In this document: piece after piece, positions 1 through 7,300 of the stretch
How the letters are laid out: every line of letters starts with the position of its first letter
Numbering within the stretch: position 1 is the first letter of the stretch
NCBI GenBank assembly: GCA_035565975.1
Contig: DATMRT010000098.1
Span: forward strand, 3,046-67,045
DNA: 64,000 nt
Direction of reading: 5' to 3'
Source of the DNA: Ga0077530 sp035565975
GTDB lineage: Bacteria > Pseudomonadota > Alphaproteobacteria > Rhizobiales > Hyphomicrobiaceae
Position numbers and translations under genes: made by a program
Notes under the pieces: generated by a model
Databases searched by the model: none
Told to the model about the DNA's origin: nothing
Seen by the model: the letters and a program-made list of their open reading frames with translations, nothing else

Positions 1-1
1 C

Positions 2-283
2 GACCTTGCCGCCGAGCGCGGCGGCAACTGCGAGCTGACCAAACCCGGCGAGATCGTCGAGCATGGCGGCGTGCGCATCGACGGCACGCTGAACCTCGCG
101 GGGCAGGTACCGGTGAATGCTTCGAGCCTCTATGCAAAGAACCTCCTGACCTTCCTCGAGCTCATGATCGACAAGAAGGAGAAGACCCTCAAGGTCGACT
201 GGGACGACGAGGTCATAAAGGGCACGCTGGTCGCCAAGGGCGGTCAGATCGTCCACCCGAGCCTGCAGCCGAAGGGAGCCTGA
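2..283 (+). CDS. pntAA: NAD(P) transhydrogenase subunit alpha part 1, C-terminal fragment (partial)
   Basis: Only the last 93 or so codons are in the window; the gene begins upstream. The translation (DLAAERGGNCELT at its start, then NASSLYAKNLLTFLELM) matches the end of the NAD(H)-binding alpha subunit of proton-translocating transhydrogenase. In the family this cytoplasmic subunit (domain I) passes hydride from NADH to NADP+ bound on PntB, driven by proton influx. The stop is one base before the ATG of pntAB, so the genes are probably translationally coupled. The split alpha subunit (PntAA + PntAB) is the arrangement seen in Rhodospirillum and other alphaproteobacteria. Confidence 0.93.
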   Translation, partial: DLAAERGGNCELTKPGEIVEHGGVRIDGTLNLAGQVPVNASSLYAKNLLTFLELMIDKKEKTLKVDWDDEVIKGTLVAKGGQIVHPSLQPKGA

Positions 284-284
284 A

Positions 285-713
285 ATGAGAGCCCCGAACG
301 CGAACGATAATCCCCTCTCCCCGCGCGCGGGGAGAGGGGGAAGAGCGGCGTCCGCCGTCGCTGCGGTGCTGGCTCTCACCGCCACCCCCGCCTTCGCCGC
401 CGGCGGTGGGGACGTCAGCCCGTTCGTCTATCAGCTCATGGTGTTCGTGGTCGCGATCTTCGTCGGCTACTACGTCGTCTGGAGCGTAACGCCGGCCCTG
501 CACACGCCGCTCATGAGCGTCACCAATGCGATCTCGTCGGTGATCGTCGTCGGCGCATTGCTCGCCGTCGGCGTGAGCTTCGCGGCTTCGGGCTCGATCC
601 TTGCCAAGCTCTTCGGCTTCCTCGCCCTCGTGATGGCCTCGGTCAACATCTTCGGCGGCTTTCTCGTCACGCAGCGCATGCTCGCGATGTACAAGAAGAA
701 AGAGAAGAAGTGA
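285..713 (+). CDS. pntAB: NAD(P) transhydrogenase subunit alpha part 2 (membrane subunit)
   Basis: A 142-residue protein with the hallmark membrane stretch FVVAIFVGYYVVWSVTPALH and the following TNAISSVIVVGALLAVGV, then a lysine-rich C-terminus. It is the small membrane part (domain II) of the proton-pumping transhydrogenase. The first 40 or so residues are unusual: a perfect inverted repeat at 312-339 is read as part of the protein (around NPLSPRAGRGG), followed by a signal-like hydrophobic run ending AFAAGGG. There is no other in-frame ATG before the first membrane helix, but a GTG at V30 or so could be the true start. It overlaps the next gene by four bases (GTGA). Confidence 0.93.
   Translation: MRAPNANDNPLSPRAGRGGRAASAVAAVLALTATPAFAAGGGDVSPFVYQLMVFVVAIFVGYYVVWSVTPALHTPLMSVTNAISSVIVVGALLAVGVSFAASGSILAKLFGFLALVMASVNIFGGFLVTQRMLAMYKKKEKK
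312..339. repeat. REP-like palindrome inside the pntAB reading frame
   Basis: A perfect inverted repeat with 14-bp arms (CCCCTCTCCCCGCG and its complement) and no loop. It belongs to the same palindrome class as the copies at 9827, 16228 and 32858, which all lie between genes; this one sits in the 5' part of pntAB and is read through in frame. Confidence 0.8.
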
Positions 714-1015
714 GCGATGCGCGCTGGCACATGCTCGTTCGCGATTTCGTGGCGCGCCGCATGGACGAGCGGGCGTTCCACGATCGCTTTTTCGAGCTTT
801 GGCACGCCACCGACCGCGAGCACGTGCCGGCGCCGCCGGCCATCGAGACGCTCTTCTTCGTCGTCGAAGCCTATTGCCCTGATCCCGCGCTGCGCGATCC
901 CGACAGCGCGTACGAAGCCGATGACGCCGAGCTCAGGCAGGCCGCGGAAAAGGCGCTCGCCGAGCTTCCCATTCCAAGCCGCTTGATGACGTTCCTCAGC
1001 AGGATGAAATCATGA
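710..1015 (+). CDS. Small acidic protein resembling colicin D immunity proteins
   Basis: A 101-residue soluble acidic protein between two transhydrogenase genes. It overlaps pntAB by four bases (GTGA, GTG start) and pntB by four bases (ATGA), so it is co-translated with the enzyme subunits. The layout LVRDFVARRMDERAF, then ETLFFVVEAY, P-D, Y-E-A-D-D-A-E-L resembles, from memory, the colicin D immunity protein family (Pfam Colicin_immun), whose acidic surface occupies the tRNA-binding site of the tRNase toxin. No toxin gene lies beside it. The family call is inference from pattern; an alternative is an uncharacterised small protein that has drifted into this operon. Confidence 0.6.
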   Translation: MSDARWHMLVRDFVARRMDERAFHDRFFELWHATDREHVPAPPAIETLFFVVEAYCPDPALRDPDSAYEADDAELRQAAEKALAELPIPSRLMTFLSRMKS

Positions 1016-2424
1016 GTGCCAACGCCGCCGCCCTGCTCTATCTCGCCTCGGGCGTCCTCTTCATCCTTGCGCTGCGCGGCCTCTCGAGCCCGGAAACGTC
1101 GCGCTCGGGCAATCTCTACGGCATGGTCGGCATGGCCATCGCCATCGTCACCACGCTCGCGCAGATCCAGTCCGCCGACAGCGTGTTCACGTGGCTCCTG
1201 ATCATCGCCGGCATCGGCATTGGGGGCGGAATCGGCGCCTATACCGCGCGCACCATCCCCATGACCATGATGCCCGAGCTGGTCGCGGCCTTCCACTCGC
1301 TCGTTGGCCTCGCCGCCGTGTTCGTCGCAGCGGCTGCCCTCTACGCGCCGACAGCGTTCGGCATTTCGGACGGCACCGGCCACATCTTCCCCTCGAGCCT
1401 GCTCGAAATGTCCCTCGGCGTCGCGATCGGCGCCATCACGTTCACCGGCTCGGTGATCGCCTTCGCCAAGCTCTCCGGCCGCATGTCGGGGAAGCCGATC
1501 ATCCTGCCCATGCGCCACCTCATCAATGGTGCGCTCGGCTTGCTGCTGATCTTCCTCGTCTACCAGTTCACGCAGTCGGGCGGCTCGTCGTGGCTCTTCT
1601 GGCTGATCACGATCCTCGCGCTCGCCTTTGGCATCCTGCTTATCATTCCCATCGGCGGCGCCGACATGCCCGTCGTCGTGTCGATGCTCAACTCCTACTC
1701 GGGCTGGGCGGCCGCCGGCATCGGCTTCACGCTCGGCAATGTCGCGCTCATCATCACAGGCGCGCTGGTCGGCTCATCGGGCGCGATTCTCTCGTACATC
1801 ATGTGCCGCGGCATGAACCGCGCTTTCCTGTCGGTGATCGCGGGCGGCTTTGGTGGCGAGGTCGCGGGACCGGCGGGCGGCGAGCAAGAGCAACGCCCCG
1901 TGAAGCTCGGTTCCGCCGAGGACGCAGCTTTCCTCATGAAGAACGCCGGCAAGGTCATCATCGTGCCGGGCTATGGCATGGCCGTCGCACAGGCACAGCA
2001 CGCGCTGCGCGAAATGGCGGACACGCTCAAGGCCGCCGGCGTCGAGGTGAAGTACGCGATCCATCCCGTTGCGGGCCGCATGCCGGGCCACATGAACGTG
2101 CTGCTCGCGGAAGCCAACGTGCCCTACGACGAGGTCTTCGAGCTCGAGGACATCAATTCAGAGTTCGCGCAGGCCGACATCGCCTATGTCATCGGCGCCA
2201 ACGACGTGACGAACCCTGCAGCGGAAGAGGACAAGTCCTCGCCGATCTACGGCATGCCTGTGCTGCAGGTTTGGAAAGCGGGCACCGTCATGTTCAACAA
2301 GCGCTCACTCGCGAGTGGTTATGCCGGCATCGACAATCCGCTCTTCTATCGCGACAACACCATGATGCTGCTCGGTGATGCGAAGAAGATGACGGAAGAG
2401 ATCAACAAGGCGATGCACAACTGA
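1012..2424 (+). CDS. pntB: NAD(P) transhydrogenase subunit beta
   Basis: 470 residues: an N-terminal set of about eight or nine membrane helices (domain II), then a soluble NADP(H)-binding domain III from about residue 290. The GYGMAVAQAQ, HPVAGRMPGHMNVLLAEA, GANDVTNPAAEED and GYAGIDNPLF segments are characteristic of PntB. Domain III binds NADP(H) and receives hydride from PntAA while protons cross the membrane. The start ATG overlaps the stop of the upstream immunity-like gene, so expression is coupled through that gene. Confidence 0.97.
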   Translation: MSANAAALLYLASGVLFILALRGLSSPETSRSGNLYGMVGMAIAIVTTLAQIQSADSVFTWLLIIAGIGIGGGIGAYTARTIPMTMMPELVAAFHSLVGLAAVFVAAAALYAPTAFGISDGTGHIFPSSLLEMSLGVAIGAITFTGSVIAFAKLSGRMSGKPIILPMRHLINGALGLLLIFLVYQFTQSGGSSWLFWLITILALAFGILLIIPIGGADMPVVVSMLNSYSGWAAAGIGFTLGNVALIITGALVGSSGAILSYIMCRGMNRAFLSVIAGGFGGEVAGPAGGEQEQRPVKLGSAEDAAFLMKNAGKVIIVPGYGMAVAQAQHALREMADTLKAAGVEVKYAIHPVAGRMPGHMNVLLAEANVPYDEVFELEDINSEFAQADIAYVIGANDVTNPAAEEDKSSPIYGMPVLQVWKAGTVMFNKRSLASGYAGIDNPLFYRDNTMMLLGDAKKMTEEINKAMHN

Positions 2425-2538
2425 GCGTGCCGCAGACGCGAGCCATCGCCACAGGCTCACGCTGACCTCGGCACGGGATGAGACCGCGCCTGAAGGCGCA
2501 GCACCCCTTCCCAGCCGCTCACGGCAAGAAAGGCAAGA

Positions 2539-3909
2539 TCACGCTGCGTCGGCGACGACGCGGTTGCGGCCTTCGCGCTTGGCCGAGTAGAGCGCGCGGT
2601 CGGCGCGCTTGAAGAGCGTTTCGGGCGTGTCGTCGCGGTTCTCGAGCGTCGAGATGCCGACACTCGCCGTGACACGCAGCTCTTTGTTGCCCGGTATCGG
2701 AAACGGATCGGCGGCGATCGTCGCCCGCAGGCGCTCGCCGACCTGAATGGCGCGCGCGAGATCGGTGTCGGGCATGATGATCACGAATTCCTCGCCGCCG
2801 AGCCGGCAGGCGAGGTCGATGCCGCGCGTGTTGCGACGGAAGCGGCGCGCGAACTCACGCAGCACCTGGTCGCCCGCGTCATGGCCGTACGTATCGTTGA
2901 CGGACTTGAAGAAGTCGATGTCGGCGACGAGCAGAGACAGCGCGCGACTGGCCTGGATGGACTGGCCGACGAGCGATTTCAGGTGGCCTTCCATATAGCG
3001 CCGGTTGTGAAGGCCGGTCAGCCCGTCGGTGATGGCCATCTCGACGCTTTCCTCGAGGCGCGCCTTGAGGAGATCCGCGTGACGCTTGCGCTTCACCTGA
3101 GTCTTCACGCGCGCCATCATCTCGTGGCGATCGACGGGACGCACAACATAGTCGTTGACGCCCATATCGAGGCCGCGCAACAGACGCGCCTCATCGCTCG
3201 GCTCGACGATGATCAGGATCGGCAGGTGGCGCGTGCGCTCGAGCGAGCGCACCTGCGAGCAAAGCCTTAGGCCGTCCGAATTCGAGAGGCTCAGGCTCAC
3301 GACGAGCACGTCGACCGGCTGCTCGCTGAGCTTGAGAAGCGCTGCCTGGGGGTCGCTTTCGAGCGTCACCTCATGAACCGTGCGCAACGTGTCGACGAGA
3401 CGTTGCGCGGAGCGGCCCTGGTCCTCGACGATCAGCACGTGACCGCTCTCGCCAGCATTCTGCCAGTCGAGTGCAGGCGCCTCGCCCATGCCCATCTGCT
3501 GGGTGGTCGCGGCGCGCATCAGCATTTCGTCGGAGAGGACCTTGAGGCGGGCGAGGTTTTTGACCCGCGTAACGAGGGCAATGTCGTCGACGGGCTTCGT
3601 CAGGAAATCATCGGCACCGGCCTCGAGCCCGTGCACCTTGTCGGCGGGCTGATCGAGCGCGGTGACCATGATAACGGGGATATGCGCTGTCCTTGGATCC
3701 TGCTTGATATGTCGGCAGGTCTCGAAGCCGTCCATGCCCGGCATCATCACGTCCAGAAGCACGACGTCGATGCGCTCGCGCTCGAGGATGTCCAGTGCCT
3801 CGCGGCCGCTCGAAGCGGTGAGGATCTCGAAATATTCCGCCGTAAGCCGCGCCTCGAGCAGCTTCACGTTGGACATGATGTCGTCGACAACGAGTACTCG
3901 GGCGGTCAT
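2539..3909 (-). CDS. pleD: PleD-type response regulator, diguanylate cyclase
   Basis: 456 residues: receiver 1 (about 3-118, acidic pair D9/D10, phosphoacceptor D53, K105), receiver 2 (about 157-272, phosphoacceptor position replaced by serine) and a C-terminal GGDEF domain with an intact GGEEF active site at 371-375. An RxxD product-inhibition site (RGID, 362-365) lies five residues before it. In Caulobacter, PleD makes c-di-GMP at the stalked pole after phosphorylation by PleC/DivJ. It is downstream of divK on the same strand with a 33-base gap, probably one operon. All catalytic residues are present. Confidence 0.96.
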   Translation of the reverse strand: MTARVLVVDDIMSNVKLLEARLTAEYFEILTASSGREALDILERERIDVVLLDVMMPGMDGFETCRHIKQDPRTAHIPVIMVTALDQPADKVHGLEAGADDFLTKPVDDIALVTRVKNLARLKVLSDEMLMRAATTQQMGMGEAPALDWQNAGESGHVLIVEDQGRSAQRLVDTLRTVHEVTLESDPQAALLKLSEQPVDVLVVSLSLSNSDGLRLCSQVRSLERTRHLPILIIVEPSDEARLLRGLDMGVNDYVVRPVDRHEMMARVKTQVKRKRHADLLKARLEESVEMAITDGLTGLHNRRYMEGHLKSLVGQSIQASRALSLLVADIDFFKSVNDTYGHDAGDQVLREFARRFRRNTRGIDLACRLGGEEFVIIMPDTDLARAIQVGERLRATIAADPFPIPGNKELRVTASVGISTLENRDDTPETLFKRADRALYSAKREGRNRVVADAA

Positions 3910-3942
3910 GGTTTCGGGTCTTGCTGCTGGAAAGGGACGGAA

Positions 3943-4398
3943 CTAATCGGTTTCGACGAAACGGCGGACAGTATCGATAAAAAGGCCAATGGAGATGGGC
4001 TTCGAAAGATAGGCCTCGCACCCTCCCTGGCGGATCCGCTCTTCGTCCCCCTTCATGGCGAACGCCGTGACCGCAATGACGGGAATGTCGCAGAGGTCTT
4101 CGTCGTCCTTGAGCCACTTCGTCACCTCGAGGCCGGAGACCTCGGGGAGCTGGATGTCCATCAGCACGAGGTCGGGCCGATGGGCGCGCGCGAGATCGAG
4201 CGCGTCATGGCCGTTGCGGGCCTCGATGGTTGCATAACCATGAGCTTCGAGCAGATCGCGGAAGAGCTTCATGTTGAGCTCGTTGTCCTCCACGATGAGC
4301 ACCGTCGCCTGTCCGACGCTCGCGCGTGGGCGCCGCCCCTCGATGGTCGATTGGCGCTCCTGGTAGCCCATAGACTTGGTCCGCTCGATTGTGGTCAT
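3943..4398 (-). CDS. divK: Single-domain response regulator DivK
   Basis: A receiver-only protein whose core begins near residue 31 (TVLIVEDNELNMKLFRDLLE), with phosphoacceptor D81 and the invariant lysine K133. DivK controls the DivL-CckA-CtrA pathway and the PleC/DivJ kinases in alphaproteobacteria. The pairing with pleD is a conserved cell-cycle arrangement. It carries about 30 extra N-terminal residues compared with the usual 120-125-residue DivK; no ATG or GTG lies just before the core, so either the extension is real or translation begins at M10. Divergent from the DUF3572 gene. Confidence 0.95.
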   Translation of the reverse strand: MTTIERTKSMGYQERQSTIEGRRPRASVGQATVLIVEDNELNMKLFRDLLEAHGYATIEARNGHDALDLARAHRPDLVLMDIQLPEVSGLEVTKWLKDDEDLCDIPVIAVTAFAMKGDEERIRQGGCEAYLSKPISIGLFIDTVRRFVETD

Positions 4399-4505
4399 CG
4401 GACGCTTCCGCCGAATCGCTTCATTGATTGAGGATCACACTGCGCGAAAAGCCTAAGGATATGTTTAAGAATGCGGGCTCAAGCATGCATGGAGAGGCGG
4501 CGAAG

Positions 4506-4805
4506 ATGCGGAAGAACAACGCCGGTAATCTTCTGCCACCCCTTGAAACGGCACGACAATTGGCACTCGACGCCTTTCTCTTCCTTGTCGGTGATCCGTT
4601 AAGGATTACAAAGTTTCTCGGAGCCACCGGCATGGGCGCCGCGGCCCTCAGGGCACATGCCGGCGAGGACACCACTCTCGCGGCAGTGCTCGAGTATCTG
4701 CTGGCGGACGAATCGCTCCTGCTCGTATTCGCGGCGAACGGCGGCCATGACCCGGCCGACATCGCGCCAGCGCTGGCGCGGCTGCAAATCGACGGAAACA
4801 TGTGA
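4506..4805 (+). CDS. DUF3572 family protein
   Basis: A small protein (99 residues from the ATG at 4506; the frame stays open back to 4428). The body, ETARQLALDAFLFLV then LRITKFLGATGMGAAALR, matches the alphaproteobacterial DUF3572 family, commonly found divergent from divK. Function is unknown; it is soluble and helix-rich. Its end overlaps the region just before the ROK kinase start, so the two are likely co-transcribed. The later start is chosen because family members usually begin shortly before the ETARQLALDAF segment. Confidence 0.8.
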   Translation: MRKNNAGNLLPPLETARQLALDAFLFLVGDPLRITKFLGATGMGAAALRAHAGEDTTLAAVLEYLLADESLLLVFAANGGHDPADIAPALARLQIDGNM

Positions 4806-4816
4806 GGAGGTCGGTG

Positions 4817-5779
4817 ATGAGGACTACGGTCTCGATGCCGGTCGCCCGCAAGCCGAGCCAGCGGAGAATCGGCATCGACCTCGGCGGGACCAAGATCGAA
4901 GGCGTCGTCATGGACGAGGCCGGCGGCGAGCGCCCACGCCGCCGCGTACCGACGCCGCGCGATGACTACGAGGCCACGATCGAGGCTATTGCAACGCTTG
5001 TCGACGATCTCATCGCCGAGGCAGGCACCTCTGCGGCAACCGGCGCCTGCACGGTCGGCATCGCGACGCCGGGCTCGGTCTCGCCACGGACAGGCCGGAT
5101 GCAGAACGCCAACTCGACATGGCTCAACGGGCGGTCTCTCGGCCCCGACCTCGCGAGCCGCGTCGGGCTCCCCGTGCGCCTCGCCAACGACGCCAACTGC
5201 TTTGCGCTCTCCGAAGCGCTCGACGGCGCCGCAGCGGGTGCGCGCAATGTGCTCGGCGTCATCCTGGGGACAGGCTGCGGTGCCGGCATCGTCATTGACG
5301 GCCAGTTGCTTGATGGCCCGCGCGGCATCGGCGGCGAATGGGGCCACAACCCGCTGCCATGGGCCGCGGCCGACGAGTTGCCCGGACCGCTCTGCTGGTG
5401 CGGCCGGCGCGGCTGCATGGAAACCTGGGTCTCCGGCCCCGCGCTCGCCGCCGCCTATCTCCAGGACGGTGGAGACACGACGCGCGCCGAGGACATTGTT
5501 GCGCGCGCGACTGCCGGCGAAGCGCGCGCCCGAGCGGCGCTGGATCGCCATGCCGATCGCCTCGCGCGTGGGCTCGCCCATGTCGTGAACATCGTCGATC
5601 CCGACATCATCGTGCTCGGCGGCGGTCTGTCGCGCCTCCCTCACCTTTACGAGCAGCTTCCCGGTCTCATGGCGCCGCACATCTTCGCCGAGGACACCCG
5701 AGTGGACATCCGGCCGCCCCGCTGGGGCGATGCTTCCGGGGCGCGCGGCGCGGCCTGGCTTTGGCGTGGGGCACCGTAA
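4817..5779 (+). CDS. ROK family sugar kinase (fructokinase-like)
   Basis: 320 residues from ATG 4817, preceded by a GAGGAGG ribosome site at 4804-4810; GTG 4802 would overlap that site. It has the ATP-binding GIDLGGTKIEG motif, the catalytic region LANDANCFA, and the ROK zinc-site pattern GEWGHNPLPW followed by CWCGRRGCMETW. It probably phosphorylates a hexose such as fructose (Mak-like) or an N-acetylated sugar; the substrate cannot be fixed from sequence. It follows DUF3572 closely on the same strand. Confidence 0.88.
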   Translation: MRTTVSMPVARKPSQRRIGIDLGGTKIEGVVMDEAGGERPRRRVPTPRDDYEATIEAIATLVDDLIAEAGTSAATGACTVGIATPGSVSPRTGRMQNANSTWLNGRSLGPDLASRVGLPVRLANDANCFALSEALDGAAAGARNVLGVILGTGCGAGIVIDGQLLDGPRGIGGEWGHNPLPWAAADELPGPLCWCGRRGCMETWVSGPALAAAYLQDGGDTTRAEDIVARATAGEARARAALDRHADRLARGLAHVVNIVDPDIIVLGGGLSRLPHLYEQLPGLMAPHIFAEDTRVDIRPPRWGDASGARGAAWLWRGAP

Positions 5780-5836
5780 ATGCAAAGCCGCCACGGAACG
5801 CCCGCAGCGGCTGCTAAATCGATCGGGAGATCAGCT

Positions 5837-6082
5837 TTATTGGTGGTCGAGGAGACGAGCCGGGTCGGGCTTGCGGCCCGTGACGCGCTCGAGGGCCATC
5901 GCCGCCAGCATACGGTCGCCCATGGTCTTTTCCGGTAGGCGGTCGATGCTGAAACGCTCGTGCGCCTGCGCCTCTGCCGCCGTTCCGTAGACCGGTCCGC
6001 CGAGCTTCATTTCCGCGAGGTCACTGCGACAGCCCGCAAGCGCAAGCACCATCGTCAAGGCTACGCCAGCACGCGCGATCAT
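5837..6082 (-). CDS. Small predicted lipoprotein
   Basis: 81 residues with a lipoprotein signal peptide: a short basic start, hydrophobic TMVLALAG and lipobox LAGC with the cysteine at residue 18. The mature part is short, polar and helix-forming, and I recognise no family. The +2 residue after the cysteine is arginine, which does not suggest inner-membrane retention. It stands alone, ending 57 bases from the convergent kinase gene. Confidence 0.65.
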   Translation of the reverse strand: MIARAGVALTMVLALAGCRSDLAEMKLGGPVYGTAAEAQAHERFSIDRLPEKTMGDRMLAAMALERVTGRKPDPARLLDHQ

Positions 6083-6223
6083 GGGTCAACCCCCCTGTCG
6101 TCCTGCCATCTCCCCAATGTGGCGAACTTGCCACGTCGATGGCCGAAACCCGTCTCCCCCGAGGCGGATGAGGGTTAATTTAATGGACTCGTGGCGACGA
6201 GGCAACCCATGCGCTGACTTTTC

Positions 6224-6235
6224 CACCTATAGGTG
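6224..6235. promoter_or_regulatory. 12-bp perfect palindrome, possible operator
   Basis: CACCTATAGGTG reads the same on both strands. It lies in the gap between the panE-like gene (ending 6263) and the lipoprotein start at 6082, about 140 bases upstream of the latter. A dimeric regulator could bind here, but one copy with no known consensus is weak evidence. Confidence 0.25.
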
Positions 6236-6262
6236 TGATGAAACTTTTCACACGCTCGAGGA

Positions 6263-7189
6263 TCAACCACGCGCCTTGCCGGCGGCATCGACCGATAGGG
6301 CCTGCGTAATGAAGGCATGCGTCGGCGTCGGTACGCCGTGCCGGGCGCCCGCGCGCACCACGCCGCCCGAAAGCCATTCGACTTCAAGGGGTTTTCCGGC
6401 ACGGCGGTCATGCGCCATCGACGAAGTCATGGCGTCCGGAAGCTGGTCGATGGTCTTCATGACGCCATCGAAGTCATCGGGCTTGATATTCACGCCTTCG
6501 GCCTTCGCGACGTCGATCACCTCCTGCACCGCTGTCCGGAGCAGCGCGTAGGTGCCGGGCGTCGCGCGCAGCGGTGCCGCCGTATGGCCGGTGAGCGTCG
6601 TGACGCCCGAGAAAGGTGCCAGCATTGCGAACTTGATCCACTGCGCGCGGCGGATGTCGGCCGGCATGATGGCGTCGATGCCGGCGGCTTTGCACAGCGC
6701 GTGGAAGGCCTCGAGCTTTACATTCTTCGAGCCGTCCGGCTCCGCGAACTCGATGCGGGCGAACTTGCTCGCGTGCTCGATCACGCCCGGCCGCGAGATG
6801 TGCGAGGCAATGCGCGCGACGCCCGGAATGACATGCGCCTCCGGCACGACGCGCTTCACGACGTCGGCGCCTTCGACACCATTCTGGAAAGCGATCACGA
6901 TCGTATCCGCGCCGACGACCGACTTGAGCTGTGCCGCCGCGCTCTCGGCATCGACCATCTTGGTCGCGAACATCACGATATCGGGCTTGCCCGCCTCTCT
7001 CGGATCGAGCACCGCCTTCACCGGCTTGATGCGCGCCTCGCCGAGCTGGCTATCGAGCAGAAGCCCGTCCTTCTGCATGGCGGCGAGATGGCTCCCGCGC
7101 GCGACGAACGTGACGTCGTTGCCGGCTGCTGCAAGACGCCCGCCGAAGTAGCCGCCGACGCCGCCCGAGCCCATGACCAGAATGCGCAT
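6263..7189 (-). CDS. 2-dehydropantoate 2-reductase-like (ApbA/PanE family)
   Basis: 308 residues from ATG 7189, preceded by AAAGGA. An N-terminal Rossmann fold carries MGSGGVGGYFGGRLAAAGND, and the C-terminal ketopantoate reductase domain contains NKL-type substrate motifs in altered form (RRAQWIKFAML). Family members reduce 2-keto acids with NADPH; PanE makes pantoate for CoA, but many paralogs act on other ketoacids. It lies 111 bases downstream of an IlvD/Edd dehydratase on the same strand, which suggests a sugar-acid or ketoacid role rather than vitamin synthesis; that is inference. Confidence 0.82.
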   Translation of the reverse strand: MRILVMGSGGVGGYFGGRLAAAGNDVTFVARGSHLAAMQKDGLLLDSQLGEARIKPVKAVLDPREAGKPDIVMFATKMVDAESAAAQLKSVVGADTIVIAFQNGVEGADVVKRVVPEAHVIPGVARIASHISRPGVIEHASKFARIEFAEPDGSKNVKLEAFHALCKAAGIDAIMPADIRRAQWIKFAMLAPFSGVTTLTGHTAAPLRATPGTYALLRTAVQEVIDVAKAEGVNIKPDDFDGVMKTIDQLPDAMTSSMAHDRRAGKPLEVEWLSGGVVRAGARHGVPTPTHAFITQALSVDAAGKARG

Positions 7190-7300
7190 GACCGATCCTT
7201 TCGTTGTTTCTTGGATGCCACTTTTGCAAGCGCGCCCCCGGGCGCGCAACGGCCCGCGCCGCATCTCTGTCCGGCGGGCCGCAGCTCATGACATCGCGCG

